From the NCBI GenBank assembly GCA_003194525.1, contig NBIV01000125.1:62001-126000 (forward strand): 64,000 nucleotides of DNA, read 5' to 3'. The stretch comes from Gracilariopsis chorda (lineage: Eukaryota; Rhodophyta; Florideophyceae; Gracilariales; Gracilariaceae). Under the pieces are notes generated by a model that worked only from the letters and a program-made list of their open reading frames with translations, was not told the origin of the DNA and did not search any database. Shown here piece after piece: positions 31,660 to 43,334 of this stretch. The stretch's first letter is position 1. Every line of letters begins with the position of its first letter. Both the position numbers and the translations under genes were made by a program.

Positions 31660-32701
31660 TTCGGCCGCTGTTGCCACCATGTTCCAATGCGTGTGCACTG
31701 CCTTTGAATGCCGACTCAAATCTTTGTTTCCCATTGTGTTCCCCGCCCCCTCCCTCCTTGCTGCCATGCCGTATGTCTGTTTCGCTTGTAATTACCACGT
31801 CGTGATGAGTCGCCACTTGATCGTGCACACCCAGTAGTCGCCATTCCCTCTTGCTCAGTAAAACGCACACTACACATGCCTCGTTCATTCACGCTCCGCG
31901 TGTCAGTGCCGCAACCACCCCTGTCATTGCCGTGCCCAACGCGCTAATTCTCTTCACCACCTCTCGAGTCACTTTCGCGTGAGTGCGCATTTATCTTTCA
32001 ATGCAAAACCGCCACACCATCAGCAACTCGTGTGTCCTCACCAGACCCACCCCCCTGGCAGCACGCACCTTCGCGAGCGCACATGCTACGAGATTTCCAA
32101 TCACGCACGCGAGCGTTCATTCTGCTTTCCTTGATATCAACTGTTTGACACCTCAGTATATAAGACAACCGCATCTCAAATAGACAAGCTCACAACAGAC
32201 GTCGAGAGGTCGCAACGGCGACAACAAAGTGACTGCACCTGCGGTGGAAAGCACCCTCGCGTAAACAGCAACGAGAACTCATGCCACCGGCCCAAAGCTT
32301 ACCGTCACACATTTCTACGTGAAACCACAAGTGCTATTGTGACACACCAACACATGCGTTTGCTTTATTTTTATACACCATAGAAGAGAGGCACCACCCG
32401 CCGTTTCGGTTGAACCTCTTCAGCCAAACTTTTATCGACACGAGGCTTCAAAGCAGCGTTGCTCACCTGACGCGTTTCACTATTTACAACAATTTTTGCG
32501 CACATTTCGTTTAGGAGGCAACCGCCGCGCCCAACTTCGAAACACCACGTACTCTACAACACTTTGCTTTACGGATTTGAGCCAAAGAGGCAGCTCGTCA
32601 AGGAGTGCAAACGTCTTGTTATCGCTCCTCCGCTCACAAGGTATCGTTACTAAAAAAAAAGAAAACGACCGGCCGTTCTCGGAGTGCGTCGCTGAAACGA
32701 T
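31660..32701. other. Convergent intergenic region, no gene seen
   Basis: 1.0 kb between the 3' ends of the Hc1-like and mL46 genes. Only short incidental open frames are seen. Confidence 0.5.
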
Positions 32702-33652
32702 TTAGTGTGTGTTATATTCCGCATCGGATGTATCTATGGTAGGTCCATTTCCGAGCAGTATAGGCTTGATGGCTGTGTAATACTCATGACCAAGCAGTTG
32801 AGGTAACTCACATGCTCTTGCCCACATATAGTCTTCACAATTTCGCAGCTCAGTGACGTCGCCGGAAATAAGCATCGTTCGGTAAAAGAATATTTTCACT
32901 CCGTACACGTCGTGTTGTTGTTGATATGCGCTCGGGTAAACATGCTCCAAATGACAGCTTGGACTGTACGACAAGACGTGAAATCGAGGCCGTGAGGCCG
33001 GAACGGTAACGCTCTTCAGAGCATGTTGAGCGTATTGTCTGAGAGTGACGTCCGGTTTGGTGGCCAACACCTGCGGAAACTGCATGTTCTTGGACTTTTC
33101 CGTGCGCCTTACCACAAAGTATAGTCGTTCCTGCAAAGCGCGATGCAGCGACTTGTGGTCGTTTGTACGGTCCGCGTCAGTAACCCTTGGGGCCGGCACG
33201 TAGCGATCTGCAATGGGGTCGTCAAAAGTGGGCTCGGTTATGCCGCCAAGTCGATCCTTTTCTGAGAGGAAGAACGACGGCGGAATTGGGCGGGCACGCT
33301 TCTGCATCTCCAGGATGCGCCCCAGCAGATACTTGTCTTCAAACGGGTGCAGATCGGGGGTGATCACTGGGTAGCGCTCGAGTACGGCGGCGGTGGCAAG
33401 TCGCCATCCGTGCTTGAATTGGGCCGCCGGATCGGGCCCGTCCTTCGGAAGACGGTCGACGCCGCGTTTGAGCTTCTTCCTCACATGGTCCTGCAGCAGT
33501 TTGAGCCGTTTGGGAAGCGCCTTGGGCGCGGCCGCGCGCAAACCGCCCGCCGCTTGCATTGCTACGCTCAAAGCAATGCGCCGCGTGCATCCTGCCTGCG
33601 TTCTCGGCGCGGAGTTCGCCGCAGAGCGCAGCGGCGCTTCATTTCGTCCCAC
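32702..33652 (-). CDS. MRPL46: Mitochondrial large-subunit ribosomal protein mL46
   Basis: 316 residues from the first ATG; a second Met at 33559 (MQAAGGLRAAAPK) is an equally good start and begins the Arg/Ala-rich mitochondrial presequence. The conserved mL46 block is AAVLERYPVITPDLHPFEDKY followed by PPSFFLSEKDR. The C-terminal half is Nudix-like in fold (YFVVRR, LATKPDVTLRQYAQHAL, VYGVKIFFYRTMLISGDV), without a catalytic Nudix box, as is normal for this ribosomal protein. It acts in the mitochondrial ribosome. It is divergent from the reductase gene with only 164 bp between starts. Confidence 0.85.
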   Translation of the reverse strand: MGRNEAPLRSAANSAPRTQAGCTRRIALSVAMQAAGGLRAAAPKALPKRLKLLQDHVRKKLKRGVDRLPKDGPDPAAQFKHGWRLATAAVLERYPVITPDLHPFEDKYLLGRILEMQKRARPIPPSFFLSEKDRLGGITEPTFDDPIADRYVPAPRVTDADRTNDHKSLHRALQERLYFVVRRTEKSKNMQFPQVLATKPDVTLRQYAQHALKSVTVPASRPRFHVLSYSPSCHLEHVYPSAYQQQHDVYGVKIFFYRTMLISGDVTELRNCEDYMWARACELPQLLGHEYYTAIKPILLGNGPTIDTSDAEYNTH

Positions 33653-33816
33653 GTGTTTGCCGTGGACATCGCGCGTACGTGGCCACGTTGTCGACTTCGA
33701 TGCGCGCTGTAATGCGCTGCGGCCACGCTTAGCTCAACGCGCATCGCCGTGGACGGAGCGGTCTGCACCGCACGCAGATATCGGCGCACCGAAACGCAAC
33801 GGCCCCGCAAAGTGAA
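33653..33816. promoter_or_regulatory. Compact divergent promoter mL46 / RmlD-like
   Basis: It contains the 12-bp palindrome ACGTGGCCACGT at 33677-33688, whose core CGTGGCCACG also occurs in the ORP2/Hc1-like promoter. A CACGTG overlaps its left edge (33650-33655). Confidence 0.5.
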
Positions 33817-34728
33817 ATGGGCACGCTCGTCGTCATCGGCGGCACGGGTGAGCTCGGCCGAAAGGCCGTGCTAGCCGCCTGCGCAGACGCCCCCACCGCC
33901 TGGTCGGGTTCCATAGTCGCCACCTACAACAACTCCCCCCCGCCATTCACCTCCCCGAAAGTGCAATGGCTCCACCTCGATTGCGCCGATCATAAGGCCG
34001 TTCGCTCCTTCATTCTCTCCCAAACGCATCTTTCCACAGTCATCTATTGCGCTGTTCCGAAGCATGGCGGCGCTGCTGGTAAGGGCGGAAACCTTGTTCG
34101 TGCTGGCATTGTCGATGATGTCGTGAACTGTGCCGAAGCTGTTACCATTGTCGCTGCGAAGTTTGTCGCCGTCTCAACAGATCTTGTATTCGACGGAAAC
34201 TTGCCTCCGTCCGACTGTTATAACGAGAGTAGTCCCACCTGTCCACCAAATCCGTACGGACAGTATAAACAGCATATGGAACGCCAACTTCTCAATCTGT
34301 CCGGAAGCATCATTATAGCGCGTACCAGCTTGATTCTAACCATGGATGAGCCGCCGTTTGGTAAAGCCATTCAATTTGTAGTCGATTGTATCAACGGTAA
34401 ACACGGTGAGATTGAGCTTTTCACCGATGAACTGCGCAATATGTCTTTCTCGGATGATCTCGGTCGCGCTCTCGTGGAACTTGCTAAGCCGCAGTGTACT
34501 CACGTCGGTCTCATCCACATGGTCAGCGACGAGGTTACCAACCGCTGGGAGCTAGCAAAACTCCTCGCTAAACGACTTAACCTACAACATAACCTCGGCA
34601 AATGGGCCAAGAGCGGAATCTCAGCCGAAAGCGGTCTCAATCGCCCTCTCAACTGTTCGCTGTCTACAGAGCTCAAAAATAAGGTTCTCAAGACTCACAT
34701 TGATGGCCTATCGGAAAGGCTCGCGTGA
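33817..34728 (+). CDS. RmlD / MAT2B-like NAD(P)-dependent short-chain reductase
   Basis: 303 residues. A Rossmann nucleotide-binding loop GGTGELG lies at residues 8-14. Then come STDLVFDGN (the RmlD/MAT2B hallmark), the catalytic-type Y-x3-K in PYGQYKQHME, and FTDELRNMSFSDDLGRAL. The extended SDR family RmlD_sub_bind includes bacterial dTDP-4-dehydrorhamnose reductase and the eukaryotic regulatory subunit MAT2B. Both the cofactor loop and Tyr/Lys are intact, so it is probably an active enzyme, perhaps in nucleotide-sugar metabolism of cell-wall polysaccharide. A MAT2B role is the alternative. No targeting signal; likely cytosolic. No intron. Confidence 0.82.
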   Translation: MGTLVVIGGTGELGRKAVLAACADAPTAWSGSIVATYNNSPPPFTSPKVQWLHLDCADHKAVRSFILSQTHLSTVIYCAVPKHGGAAGKGGNLVRAGIVDDVVNCAEAVTIVAAKFVAVSTDLVFDGNLPPSDCYNESSPTCPPNPYGQYKQHMERQLLNLSGSIIIARTSLILTMDEPPFGKAIQFVVDCINGKHGEIELFTDELRNMSFSDDLGRALVELAKPQCTHVGLIHMVSDEVTNRWELAKLLAKRLNLQHNLGKWAKSGISAESGLNRPLNCSLSTELKNKVLKTHIDGLSERLA

Positions 34729-36979
34729 TTCCTTCTGTATCTACCAGGCGTAAGGGTTAAAGGATCCGTTTACCTCTGCTGTTTGTCGGATCCGCCCGTG
34801 ATCGCATCGTTAGAACAGTATGATATACCAACGGTTACACTGCATTATAATCCAATTCACTTTTGATTCACAAAAAGCTCCGCTCCCTCCGCTCCCTCCC
34901 CTCAACCCCCCACGGTATCTAAACCCTGTCGTGGAAACTTGTGCTTCTACTCTTGTGTTGATATCCTCTTTTCGTCAACGTTGCTTTTGTGCTCAGAACG
35001 CTGAGCCATCGTCATAACGTTCGATCATGTCCTGCCTTATCAACATAACATATCGATATTCCGGCCCGGTCAAAGATCTAACGAATTAGTCATTTCAGGC
35101 TGGGATGCAAGCGGCCCGAGAGATTTGTCTCTGCATTACCTGCTTCTGTCAAAAACCCGACACTCGCAGTTTAAAGAATGCGACTGCTTTAGTGTCCCAC
35201 TGGTTGTTATCTTTGTGGCAGCGACGATCAAATCGCTGGGCTCCCTCACCAAGAGAAGTTGCCAGCTCGAGGGCGCATACATTTTGATAGTACGAACACC
35301 CACGTATCAAGACTTGTTAAAAGAAGGAGCTGGCCACGCTCTTTAAACATATTTTGCATGGACCAGTCGCATCTATGATCCCTTCTTCTCAAGTTACTAT
35401 ATCCCCGCCTTCACTAACAGTCCTAAGGCGAAAAGCACCTCAACAGAAACACCCCCAAAGTCCCAGTCGAAGTGGTCGAAGTCACAGCGCATAACCAGTG
35501 TAGAAAAGTTGAGACATTCTGTGCACTGCTTTTCACTTACGACCCATTTCTTGTCCTTGTACTTAGAAAAGAAACTGGCATCCGCTACTTTCTTTCTTTC
35601 TTTCTTATGATATCCATCACGGAGTTTCCCTTCTCTCACGCCAACTAGGTGACTGTTCCCTTCTAGTGTGGTGTGTCAATTGACTTCGCAGTACACTGTG
35701 GTCTACACTCTTATTTGCCATTCTCGGGCACAAGCTACGTGTAGTGAGACAGGAGAACAAGATGGCGCGAAGAAGACATGGCTTCAGTAGGTAGTTCTCC
35801 CACGTCTTTGATCAGTCATACACATAGAAGAACAAAGCCCATCGCTCCCTGGACGGATACTAGGAGTGGGAAATGGAGGAACAAGGTAACAAAGGAAAAC
35901 AAAAAGGGGTTTACGGTAGCGGAACCCGGTTAGTAGCAGTGGAGCAGTAGCGTTGTGCCTTCAGAGAGTCGTATAGGAGTAGAACACCGGCTATAAGTAG
36001 CGCGCAGAGCACAGTAACCCTTACATAACCGCTGAAAGGGCGCAACACAAAGGGCGCGATACAAACGATACTCGCCAACAGACGCGAACAGCCATCCCCA
36101 TCAGTACCGATAACGCGCTCCTACGCAGTGACCTGTGGCGATACACACTGTATCTGTTCATATGGGAAGGTCTGCACACCACAACACGTCAAACCTGTCG
36201 CAGTTCATCTGCATATGCTAGGCTTTCTTCCCTGACTAAAGGCTAGTACAAGGGTTCAAGGATGGGGATATCGAAGAGCAGCTACCTTTACACATGTGGT
36301 CCCGGTCACGTCTGGGGCAAAATGCTTTGCCAATGGTGGCCAGCCTTGCTTGTAATGTCCACAGTGTCTTGGTGATGCGAATATCAGACGGGACTAACCT
36401 CCAGGTTATCCCAGGAGCCAGCAGAGGCTTGATGCGCTCGTGCCTTCAATTCCAGGACTACAGTAGGGGTTAAATGAAGAGGAGGTTTTGACGTCGAATC
36501 AATAGTAAGAACATGGCCAAAGAAGTTAGTGGTTTATCTTGAGAGAAAGGGATTCGTTTCGTTTCTTACTCCCGTAGTCCGGAAATAAGGGACACGAGCT
36601 CGTATAAACACACACACGCAAAGTAAAAAGAATAGCCCTCTCTCTCTAGATAAACCAGTCCCTTTTCTTGCCATAGTCTTACCAGCATACTCAATGTACT
36701 ATCCGCGCCATGGCCTCTCACCCCAAAACCAAAAAGAGTTATACTATACATACTAATAGTAATTCACCGTTTATCAGAAGGCGGGAAGCATACGTGGCCC
36801 ATAGCTCATAAGTCCAAGTACCGGCTGGGCTCATGAAGAAAAGAAGCCCTCTCTTGTACTCTACTCTGTCGTATGCTTTTGGTAAGTCATTCCAAAGTCG
36901 AGGTAGAGCTATCTTCAGAGAGGAGTACGATGATAGTGTTAAGCAGAAGAATAATCATAATTTGCGATGAATATAGATG
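34729..36979. other. Gene desert, decayed repeats
   Basis: 2.2 kb without a convincing gene. Scattered short open frames occur (one minus-strand at 35397-35639 with Lys-rich start) but none shows family features. Sequence character resembles the repeat-rich DNA that follows. Confidence 0.45.
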
Positions 36980-37275
36980 TTGTTGTTGTTCTTTATGGGC
37001 GCACATTGTCTAATTGCGACGCTGTGGTAGAACTTATCATAATTCCTTCTCAATCTCTCAACAACTAAGGTTAACCGCTAGCTACTCCTCGTGAATGACA
37101 AGTTCTCTCTACCCCGTTACACCATTCTTAACTTCAGACTCAAAAAATTGTTGATAGCTGTTGCGTGCTCCCACCCTGCAGCAGCCGTGTTACGCTCACC
37201 AACTAGTATTCCAAGACGTAGTAGGATGGTGCAAAACTTCTACGGGGCGACCCGAATGTATAATCCATTATAGAA
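36980..37275 (-). repeat. LINE-like 3' end (family B), minus strand
   Basis: Inverted copy of 11.885-12.195 kb, differing by scattered substitutions. The 3' end with TTATTG/TTGTTG tail lies on its left side. The two copies are 25 kb apart. Confidence 0.75.
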
Positions 37276-37847
37276 TATAGATGATGGGAACAAATGAAGC
37301 AGGTTCGCATATAGACGCCGCTTGGCCCATATCGCCGTGTGTGCAAGGGGATCAATATCCCTGTTGAGAACTTTTGTTCCTTGATGTTACCTTGACTGTG
37401 TATCCCTTTTGCAGCCAGTACAATCTCTTGAAGGTTCATATGATACGAGAAAGCAGCGAGTACTGGGAAAAGGCCAAAATAAATACAGCCGTTAGGTGAG
37501 AGCAACCAATTTGCTCAAGTCTCGAGATGTTGATGTGAGAGCTCGTAGTCGATATACTATATATCCCAGCCTATATTGTTTCTTCGTTTTCTATTTATGA
37601 ATACGCAAAAGAGTATCTCTACATCCTTACAGCCAACGCCTCTCGTCCCAAGTATGCTAGACACCTGGCTACAATTTGGTAGCAAGTCCACTGAAGCGAA
37701 GTACTTCCATCTGGCATTTGTTTGTTTTAGTCCGCAGGGTTTCGCGGATAACACGATAGTTCGTGCGGTCAGTACTGCAAATTAGGATTCCGCTGGCTCC
37801 AATCCGCATTTACATCGCCGTCCTATGTAAACGTAGAAAGATCACGT

Positions 37848-38265
37848 TTGACCTTCTTTAATAGAGAAGGTTTGATCAATGATGTCCCAGAAGAACTACA
37901 AAGCATCATATCGCCGCGGAAAGCAGAAGTCACACTGTCTCAGATCTATGTAGGACACACGCCGAAGCTTCACCCTGTTGCAAGCTACATAGGAGGGAAA
38001 CCGTCACAATGTGACTGTAATACGCACGCTACCAACAGCGCTGAACACTATGTGCTTCGTTGTCCTAAGCGGACAGATTCTAGGAGACGCGAGCTTCCTG
38101 CCGCAGCAGAGAGAAAAGGTAAGACTTTGGCGGAGATAGTCCGCCAGTGGCCACAGAAGGTGTTAGCCTTTCTTAGGAGAGAGAGGTTTTTCTCATAAAA
38201 AGGAAAAAACCTCTATCAATATGCCGTAATCAGACATATTGAACCCAAAATAAAGAAGAAGAATA
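37848..38265 (+). repeat. LINE 3' end with C-terminal zinc-knuckle coding (copy B)
   Basis: Plus-strand open stretch of 116 residues: RKAEVTLSQIYVGHTPKLHPVA, then C-D-C...AEHYVLRCPKR, then VRQWPQKVLAFLRRERFF and a stop. The C-x-C...H-x4-C pattern is the usual cysteine motif after the RT domain of non-LTR retrotransposons. After the stop comes AATAAAGAAGAAG, the tail seen in the sister copies. It is 5'-truncated; this 3' piece is fairly intact. Confidence 0.8.
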
Positions 38266-38989
38266 GAGAAGGCTTCTTTTTGTAGCAGTCTTAACGTGCG
38301 TTCGGAAATAGGAACACGCCCCATGAACAAAAGCAGCAACAATAGTAGCAACCTATCCCGGTCTGAAAGGTGACCATTCTATGGAGACCTTAAATCACGA
38401 AAGTAATGCGCTCTTCGTAGCAAACTAGTGCTATTAACAATATACCGTTTGAATTTCCTTTACAACCCAAACGACATGGGTTTCTTACTTTTCGCAGTGT
38501 TTGAGAGGAACAACGGGCGGCTGCGCGCTTTTATGCACCGTCCACTGCAATACATTTTTGTTGCTCTATTTCGCTACATACCACAGACTACCGATTCCCG
38601 TGCTTTGCTATCTCTATCATGTTTTTTTATCACCATTCGTTCTCATTGCTCCTTTCCTTGCTGCAACGCATCTGCACTGCGGTAGGAGACGCAATGTCTT
38701 TGTGTCATTGTTTCAATACGTGATGCATACTTCATGCACCAAGTACGGGTGGAACTCCATGTCTCCAGAGCAAGAGTGATTACACTGTCCACTGATTTTC
38801 TGTACATCCATTATAGACTTGGCCTGACCTCTATATTCACGAGATCCTGACCTTGACCTTCTAATTGTTTTGCGCCCCATGAACAGAACTCATGGTCTTG
38901 ATTTCGAACCATACCTCTGCAGCTGCTCGCAGGAAGCGAGCAAGTCATTCTTTCATCCCCTCTTCCTTGCTGAATCCTAGCTTTTGGAA
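38266..38989. other. Intergenic, no gene seen
   Basis: Spacer between the LINE end and the broken bestrophin gene; only incidental short open frames are seen. Confidence 0.45.
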
Positions 38990-40792
38990 ATGGATAAAAC
39001 TTCCTTTGAGCCGTCCGCTGATAGAGACCTATCGATCGCATTATCCGCATCAGCTGCGGGTCTATCGACGCCGAACTACGAAACATTCGACAGGCTTGAA
39101 AGCAATAATTCCCGTATCGTATATCAAGCAGGAAGTATCCATCGCATAGTCGAGCCGAAAGAGTCTACTGTCTTGAACGTTACCGCTCTCGAATCTACTT
39201 CGAATAACGTCTCAGAGCATAAACCGCTCAACATGAATCTGCGTTCATGTATAGAGAAAGATGGATTTTTGAATTGGCTTCTTACAGGATTTCGAGGTCG
39301 ATCTATGCCAATCAGGCCTTTTCTCGTCTCCTTTGCATGGTCGGTTATCGCTGTAGCAATAACATTCTGGACCTCCAAGCATTACACATTCAATGGCAAA
39401 CAATGGCGTTGGTGGTGCACACCCTTGTCTATTGACGGGTCCGGGCTAGCATATGTTGGGTTTGCTCTGTTCTTACTGACTAATTGTCGAATAGCAGAGC
39501 ACGTTCTTGCAATCTAAATCATTTATGCCTTCTCAGAATATGGTTCCACACCCCTAACGTTCTGTGCTCATCGTTTCTTCTTTATGCTTATCACAGGGCT
39601 TACGGAAGATACATGGAAGGATTACGATTGTGGACAAAGATGAGCGGGACAATTCGAATTACCACAGTTAATGTGATGCAGTCGTTTCCAAGTGGCGGAC
39701 TATACGATGGAGATCGCGAAAGTCTCTTGGGTTTTATTGCTGCATTTGCCTTCGCTTGAAAGGACAGCTCCGAGACGATCGGAATTTGGATGAGTTAAGG
39801 GATGTCCTCTCACAGGAAGACATTAGCCAGGTGCAAAGTGAAGCAAGTATGCCTGCATAATGTGTATATGTGATCACCGGATACTTTCTTGCGGCCAAGA
39901 AGTTCGAAACTCAACTTCCCGAGGCATATATAACGGTAAGGATATCCTGCACAGCATTGTAATACACCCCCGTTTATTTCTCGTGTGGAAACCGAGCGAA
40001 ACCACTAGCAGGCTTTCAGACGTTGTCTGAACATGAACGTGTACAGAAACTCATCGAATGGGCACAAACACTTGGAAGCATGGCCGAATCATGCAAGCAG
40101 ATAAAGACAATGCCCGCACCATACCCATACATCGGGTAGGTTCTACTTCGAACTTCATCCCGCCAACATCCTTTATGACAAAAGAGAAATTACTGACAAT
40201 TGTTGTTGTGCGATATACACAGGCATATGAACATATTCTTGACGTTATGGCTCTTCTTGTAGGTTACAATTCATGCATTTGTTGCCAATTTTGCTTCTTG
40301 CGTTCTTTCTTAGTCAGTATCACTTGTAATGGTACCAGAACTGAAGCCTATAGCAATGCTAACCGTTTCCCCTCTTTCTTGATGTTGAAAATACGCTTGC
40401 TTGATAGACTCCCGTTCTCGCTTGTCGAATCATCGGGTTGGATTACGATTGCCATCATTTCTATCGCATCTTACGGGATAATAGGAATTGTAACTAAAGC
40501 TGCAGAGCTTGAAGACCCGTTCGGTACTGGTATGTTTCCTTTCTTACGTTGCTTTCATAGCTTTCTTGAGTAGCGCGGAATTCTAACCAAGCTCCTTTGT
40601 CTGTCCCAAACACTTTGATTATGAAAATCAGATTACAATGATCTGCCGCTTGAGCGATTTGTGAAAGAAATACAAGGAAATATTGCAAGAGCATTCGAAG
40701 GGTACTTCGTTCCCAATGGTACCACGGTTCGAAAGGCCGATGAAAGGGAGCTTCGCAGCCGTCCGTCTTACTGGCTACACTCACTGAAATAA
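38990..40792 (+). pseudogene. Broken bestrophin-like channel gene copy
   Basis: Paralogue of the intact gene at 51.9-53.9 kb, with all six exons recognisable and introns in the same places, so it arose by DNA duplication. Exon 1 (MDKTSFEPS... to GFALFLLTNCRIAE) is open. The first intron starts GCACGT instead of GTAAGT (39499). In exon 2 one T is missing near 39758 (AFA-KGQLRDD), throwing the frame off, and a TAA lies near 39859. Later exons (IEWAQTLGSMAESCKQIKTMP, LPFSLVESSGWITIAIIS, AAELEDPFG, YNDLPLERFVKEI, ending SYWLHSLK) are still readable. Two or three independent lesions argue for a pseudogene rather than a sequencing error. It was inactivated not very long ago. Confidence 0.82.
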
Positions 40793-42069
40793 GCAAGGGA
40801 ATCGATTGTTCCATCAAGACACCAACGGGAAAGTCAGGGGCGTCAAAGTTGTCGTAGCCCATCTGGAATCACGATGCTGAATCGCTTTGCGCTGGATACC
40901 GTTGTGGTGAGGGACCACTGCAATGTACTTGCGAGTCCCGCTTCGGGCACATGCAGTTCCATTCGTCGAGGTGTGACGACCTTCCGAAAAGGCTATAAAA
41001 CACTACAAAGTTACACCGGATGAGGAAGCCAAATGGAGATGCGATTGGGTCTATTAGGGGTATTTAGCCGTCGAATAGATAATTAGCATTCTACTTGTAG
41101 AAAGCGAATACCGTTGCCTTGGAATTAGAGGCACGTGCCCGTAACCACACGCACACACGACAGGAAAGTCACTTTCTATGAAGACGTATATGACGAAATG
41201 GTTCAACCATAGGTGAAGTTTGAACCAGCTGAATGGATTAAAGCTCAGTTTCTACATTTGCTTCCATTGCGTTTATGACAAAATCGTTGGTAAAGAGTTA
41301 TCAGGACTATCTAGACGGTGGGCTGTGAAAGTGTTGGTCTACCTGGTGAGAGAACGTTTCTTTGAACGGAAACGATCTGCGCTATGTAGGAATTATACAT
41401 AGGCACCTATAAAGAGAGAGAGAAGGATTATCTACCAAGGGTAGCAGTGCTAGCAGACTGCTAACCCTTAACCGTTACGGGTGATCCAAGCACCATCCCA
41501 TTGTACTAGTTGAAGTCCAAATCCAAGGACACATGTTGCAGATTTCCTCACATACTATGTACCAACGGTAGCCTTCCTAGTCTACCCGTAGTGCTTGTGC
41601 AGACGGCTCCAGTTGTTGAGCGTATTTCTATGCAGTGTCATATGTATCATATCAGCCAAGCCAGTGAGGTCTGCTCAGCTTCATACATCTCTGCTCACCG
41701 ACAGGTAAAAGAGTTTAGGGTTTTTATGGGATACTTGGGGTTCTGCCTAGCTGCAGTACTGGAGCTCATTTACCATTCACTTCCTGTGGATATCACAGGT
41801 AGAAGTCTGCAGGGTCAAGGGTAAGGATATCCGTAGCCAACACACGAAGCCTCTTTCGCTTTAACCGTTCGCAGGCTGTTCATTTATCCATTTCTTACTT
41901 CTCAGTTTAACCCCAGTATGTCCAAAGGACACGACGTGATGTTCCCCTCGCATTCACGGGAGTATGGACATCAGGGTTTGCTGGAACGCCACTTGAGAGC
42001 TGTAATTCTGCTGTCACATGTCACTCTCTGAGACGTACTCAGGTCCACAAGCAACACGTTTGCATTGGG
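40793..42069. repeat. Repeat remnants incl. LINE 3' fragment
   Basis: Near 41240-41400 a plus-strand stretch reads WAVKVLVYLVRERFFER, matching the end of the LINE copies elsewhere in the window. Near 40.96-41.08 kb is a short segment related to 13.23-13.33 kb. The right part is the presumed 5' region of the hydrolase gene; a short frame from ATG 41918 (MSKGHDVMFPSHSREYG) could be an upstream exon. Confidence 0.45.
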
Positions 42070-43002
42070 TTGCAAGCATCCTCGTTAGACACAGGTCCTA
42101 ATTCAGGCCTTGGAAGCACCACGAAACTGATTCCCTCTGTGAGACACACGAACCTGAAGATACTGAAACGCGTGTGGAGTCCACCATCCACGGCCAAGGG
42201 AGGCATGCTTATTTGTTGTGGGTTAATATGGCACTCTGGTTGGTTTTCTGAAATTGCCCAACCACTCTGTGATAGAGGAATTGAAGTCGTTTCGCTGGAT
42301 AACCTTTCTTGTGGAAGAAGCGACGACATTGACGGCGTACGTGGGCTCGTAAGAGACATCCGGGATCATGTCGATGACCTAGTTGCTGCCCTCATAAACA
42401 TGAGAGAATCTCTTCCCAAGAATGCCCCTCTATTTGTCATAGGAGAGAGCAGCGGGGGTGTTCTCGCATGCATGATGGCTCTTCGTCCAGAAATCTCGAA
42501 CCTGATTGAAGGATGGATTCTATGCGCCCCAGCCATTAGCGTTTCAGAAGAACTACTACCGCCACCGCTCGTACAGAAAGCGATGAAGTTTGTTGCAAAA
42601 GTACTCCCAAAGCTCCCCGTTCCGGGTGAAGACATAAGCGGAGAAACATGGGACTCCGCTTTTGGGGATGGAATAAGCGCAGACATTGCTCGGAAAGACG
42701 AACATGTTTTATATGATGTACCAGTGTGTATAGCGACGGCATCAGCCATGTTGCGGGCAATGGAAGACATCGAGAGTTCGTTGAACGAGAGGAAATTATT
42801 CATGAGGCGTTTGTTGGTTTTGCATAATCGCAGCGACAGAAGAACGAATTTCGAGGGGTCAGAAAGGCTGGTTGAGCGGGTAGTTACCGAACGAGGGGCC
42901 GCTCTGGACGATCCGGGTGGTACGGCTCACCAGTTATTCCAGGAGAAACCTGAAGTAACAAAGATGGTCGTGAATCGCATTCTGGAGTTCGTGGGTATTT
43001 GA
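42070..43002 (+). CDS. Alpha/beta hydrolase, monoacylglycerol lipase-like (5' end uncertain)
   Basis: The coding frame is clear from about 42070 (TTG, not ATG) to the stop. The first in-frame ATG is 42205, but homology begins before it (LKRVWSPPSTAKGGMLICCG), so the true start is probably in an upstream exon ending at a CAG near 42041. The Hydrolase_4 fold shows the nucleophile elbow GESSGG and a probable catalytic His in GTAHQLFQEKPE. The Asp in LHNRSDRRTNFEGSERLVERV is in the expected place. About 300 residues is usual for monoacylglycerol lipases that release glycerol from monoacylglycerols; substrate is inferred. Confidence 0.75.
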   Translation: MQASSLDTGPNSGLGSTTKLIPSVRHTNLKILKRVWSPPSTAKGGMLICCGLIWHSGWFSEIAQPLCDRGIEVVSLDNLSCGRSDDIDGVRGLVRDIRDHVDDLVAALINMRESLPKNAPLFVIGESSGGVLACMMALRPEISNLIEGWILCAPAISVSEELLPPPLVQKAMKFVAKVLPKLPVPGEDISGETWDSAFGDGISADIARKDEHVLYDVPVCIATASAMLRAMEDIESSLNERKLFMRRLLVLHNRSDRRTNFEGSERLVERVVTERGAALDDPGGTAHQLFQEKPEVTKMVVNRILEFVGI

Positions 43003-43334
43003 GCAGCTTCATTATTGCTTGCTCTTAGAACAAGACTACTAGCAGTGCGCTATATCATAGCCCGTAAAGTTTAAGTAGAGCACCGTATGGGCTGCTCAAG
43101 TGTGAACTCTGGGCTTTTACTGGGGCTGATTTTACACGGTTTACACGACGTATATTAAGCTCATTCCCAATAAAAGGTCGCACCACGAGCTCACAAGCCC
43201 AAGGTGATGATCATCGATCTTGTCATCTCTCACATCGCATGCAAATGGAGCCGCATCTTCTCTTCTCGCAGTGTTCCGTCCTCTAAGGCCCTGTTGAGGA
43301 AGACGTCTTGCAATCTGAATATTAAACGCCCGTC
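43003..43334. other. Intergenic / promoter of DUF1995 gene
   Basis: 332 bp between two genes on the same strand; no other feature seen. Confidence 0.4.
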
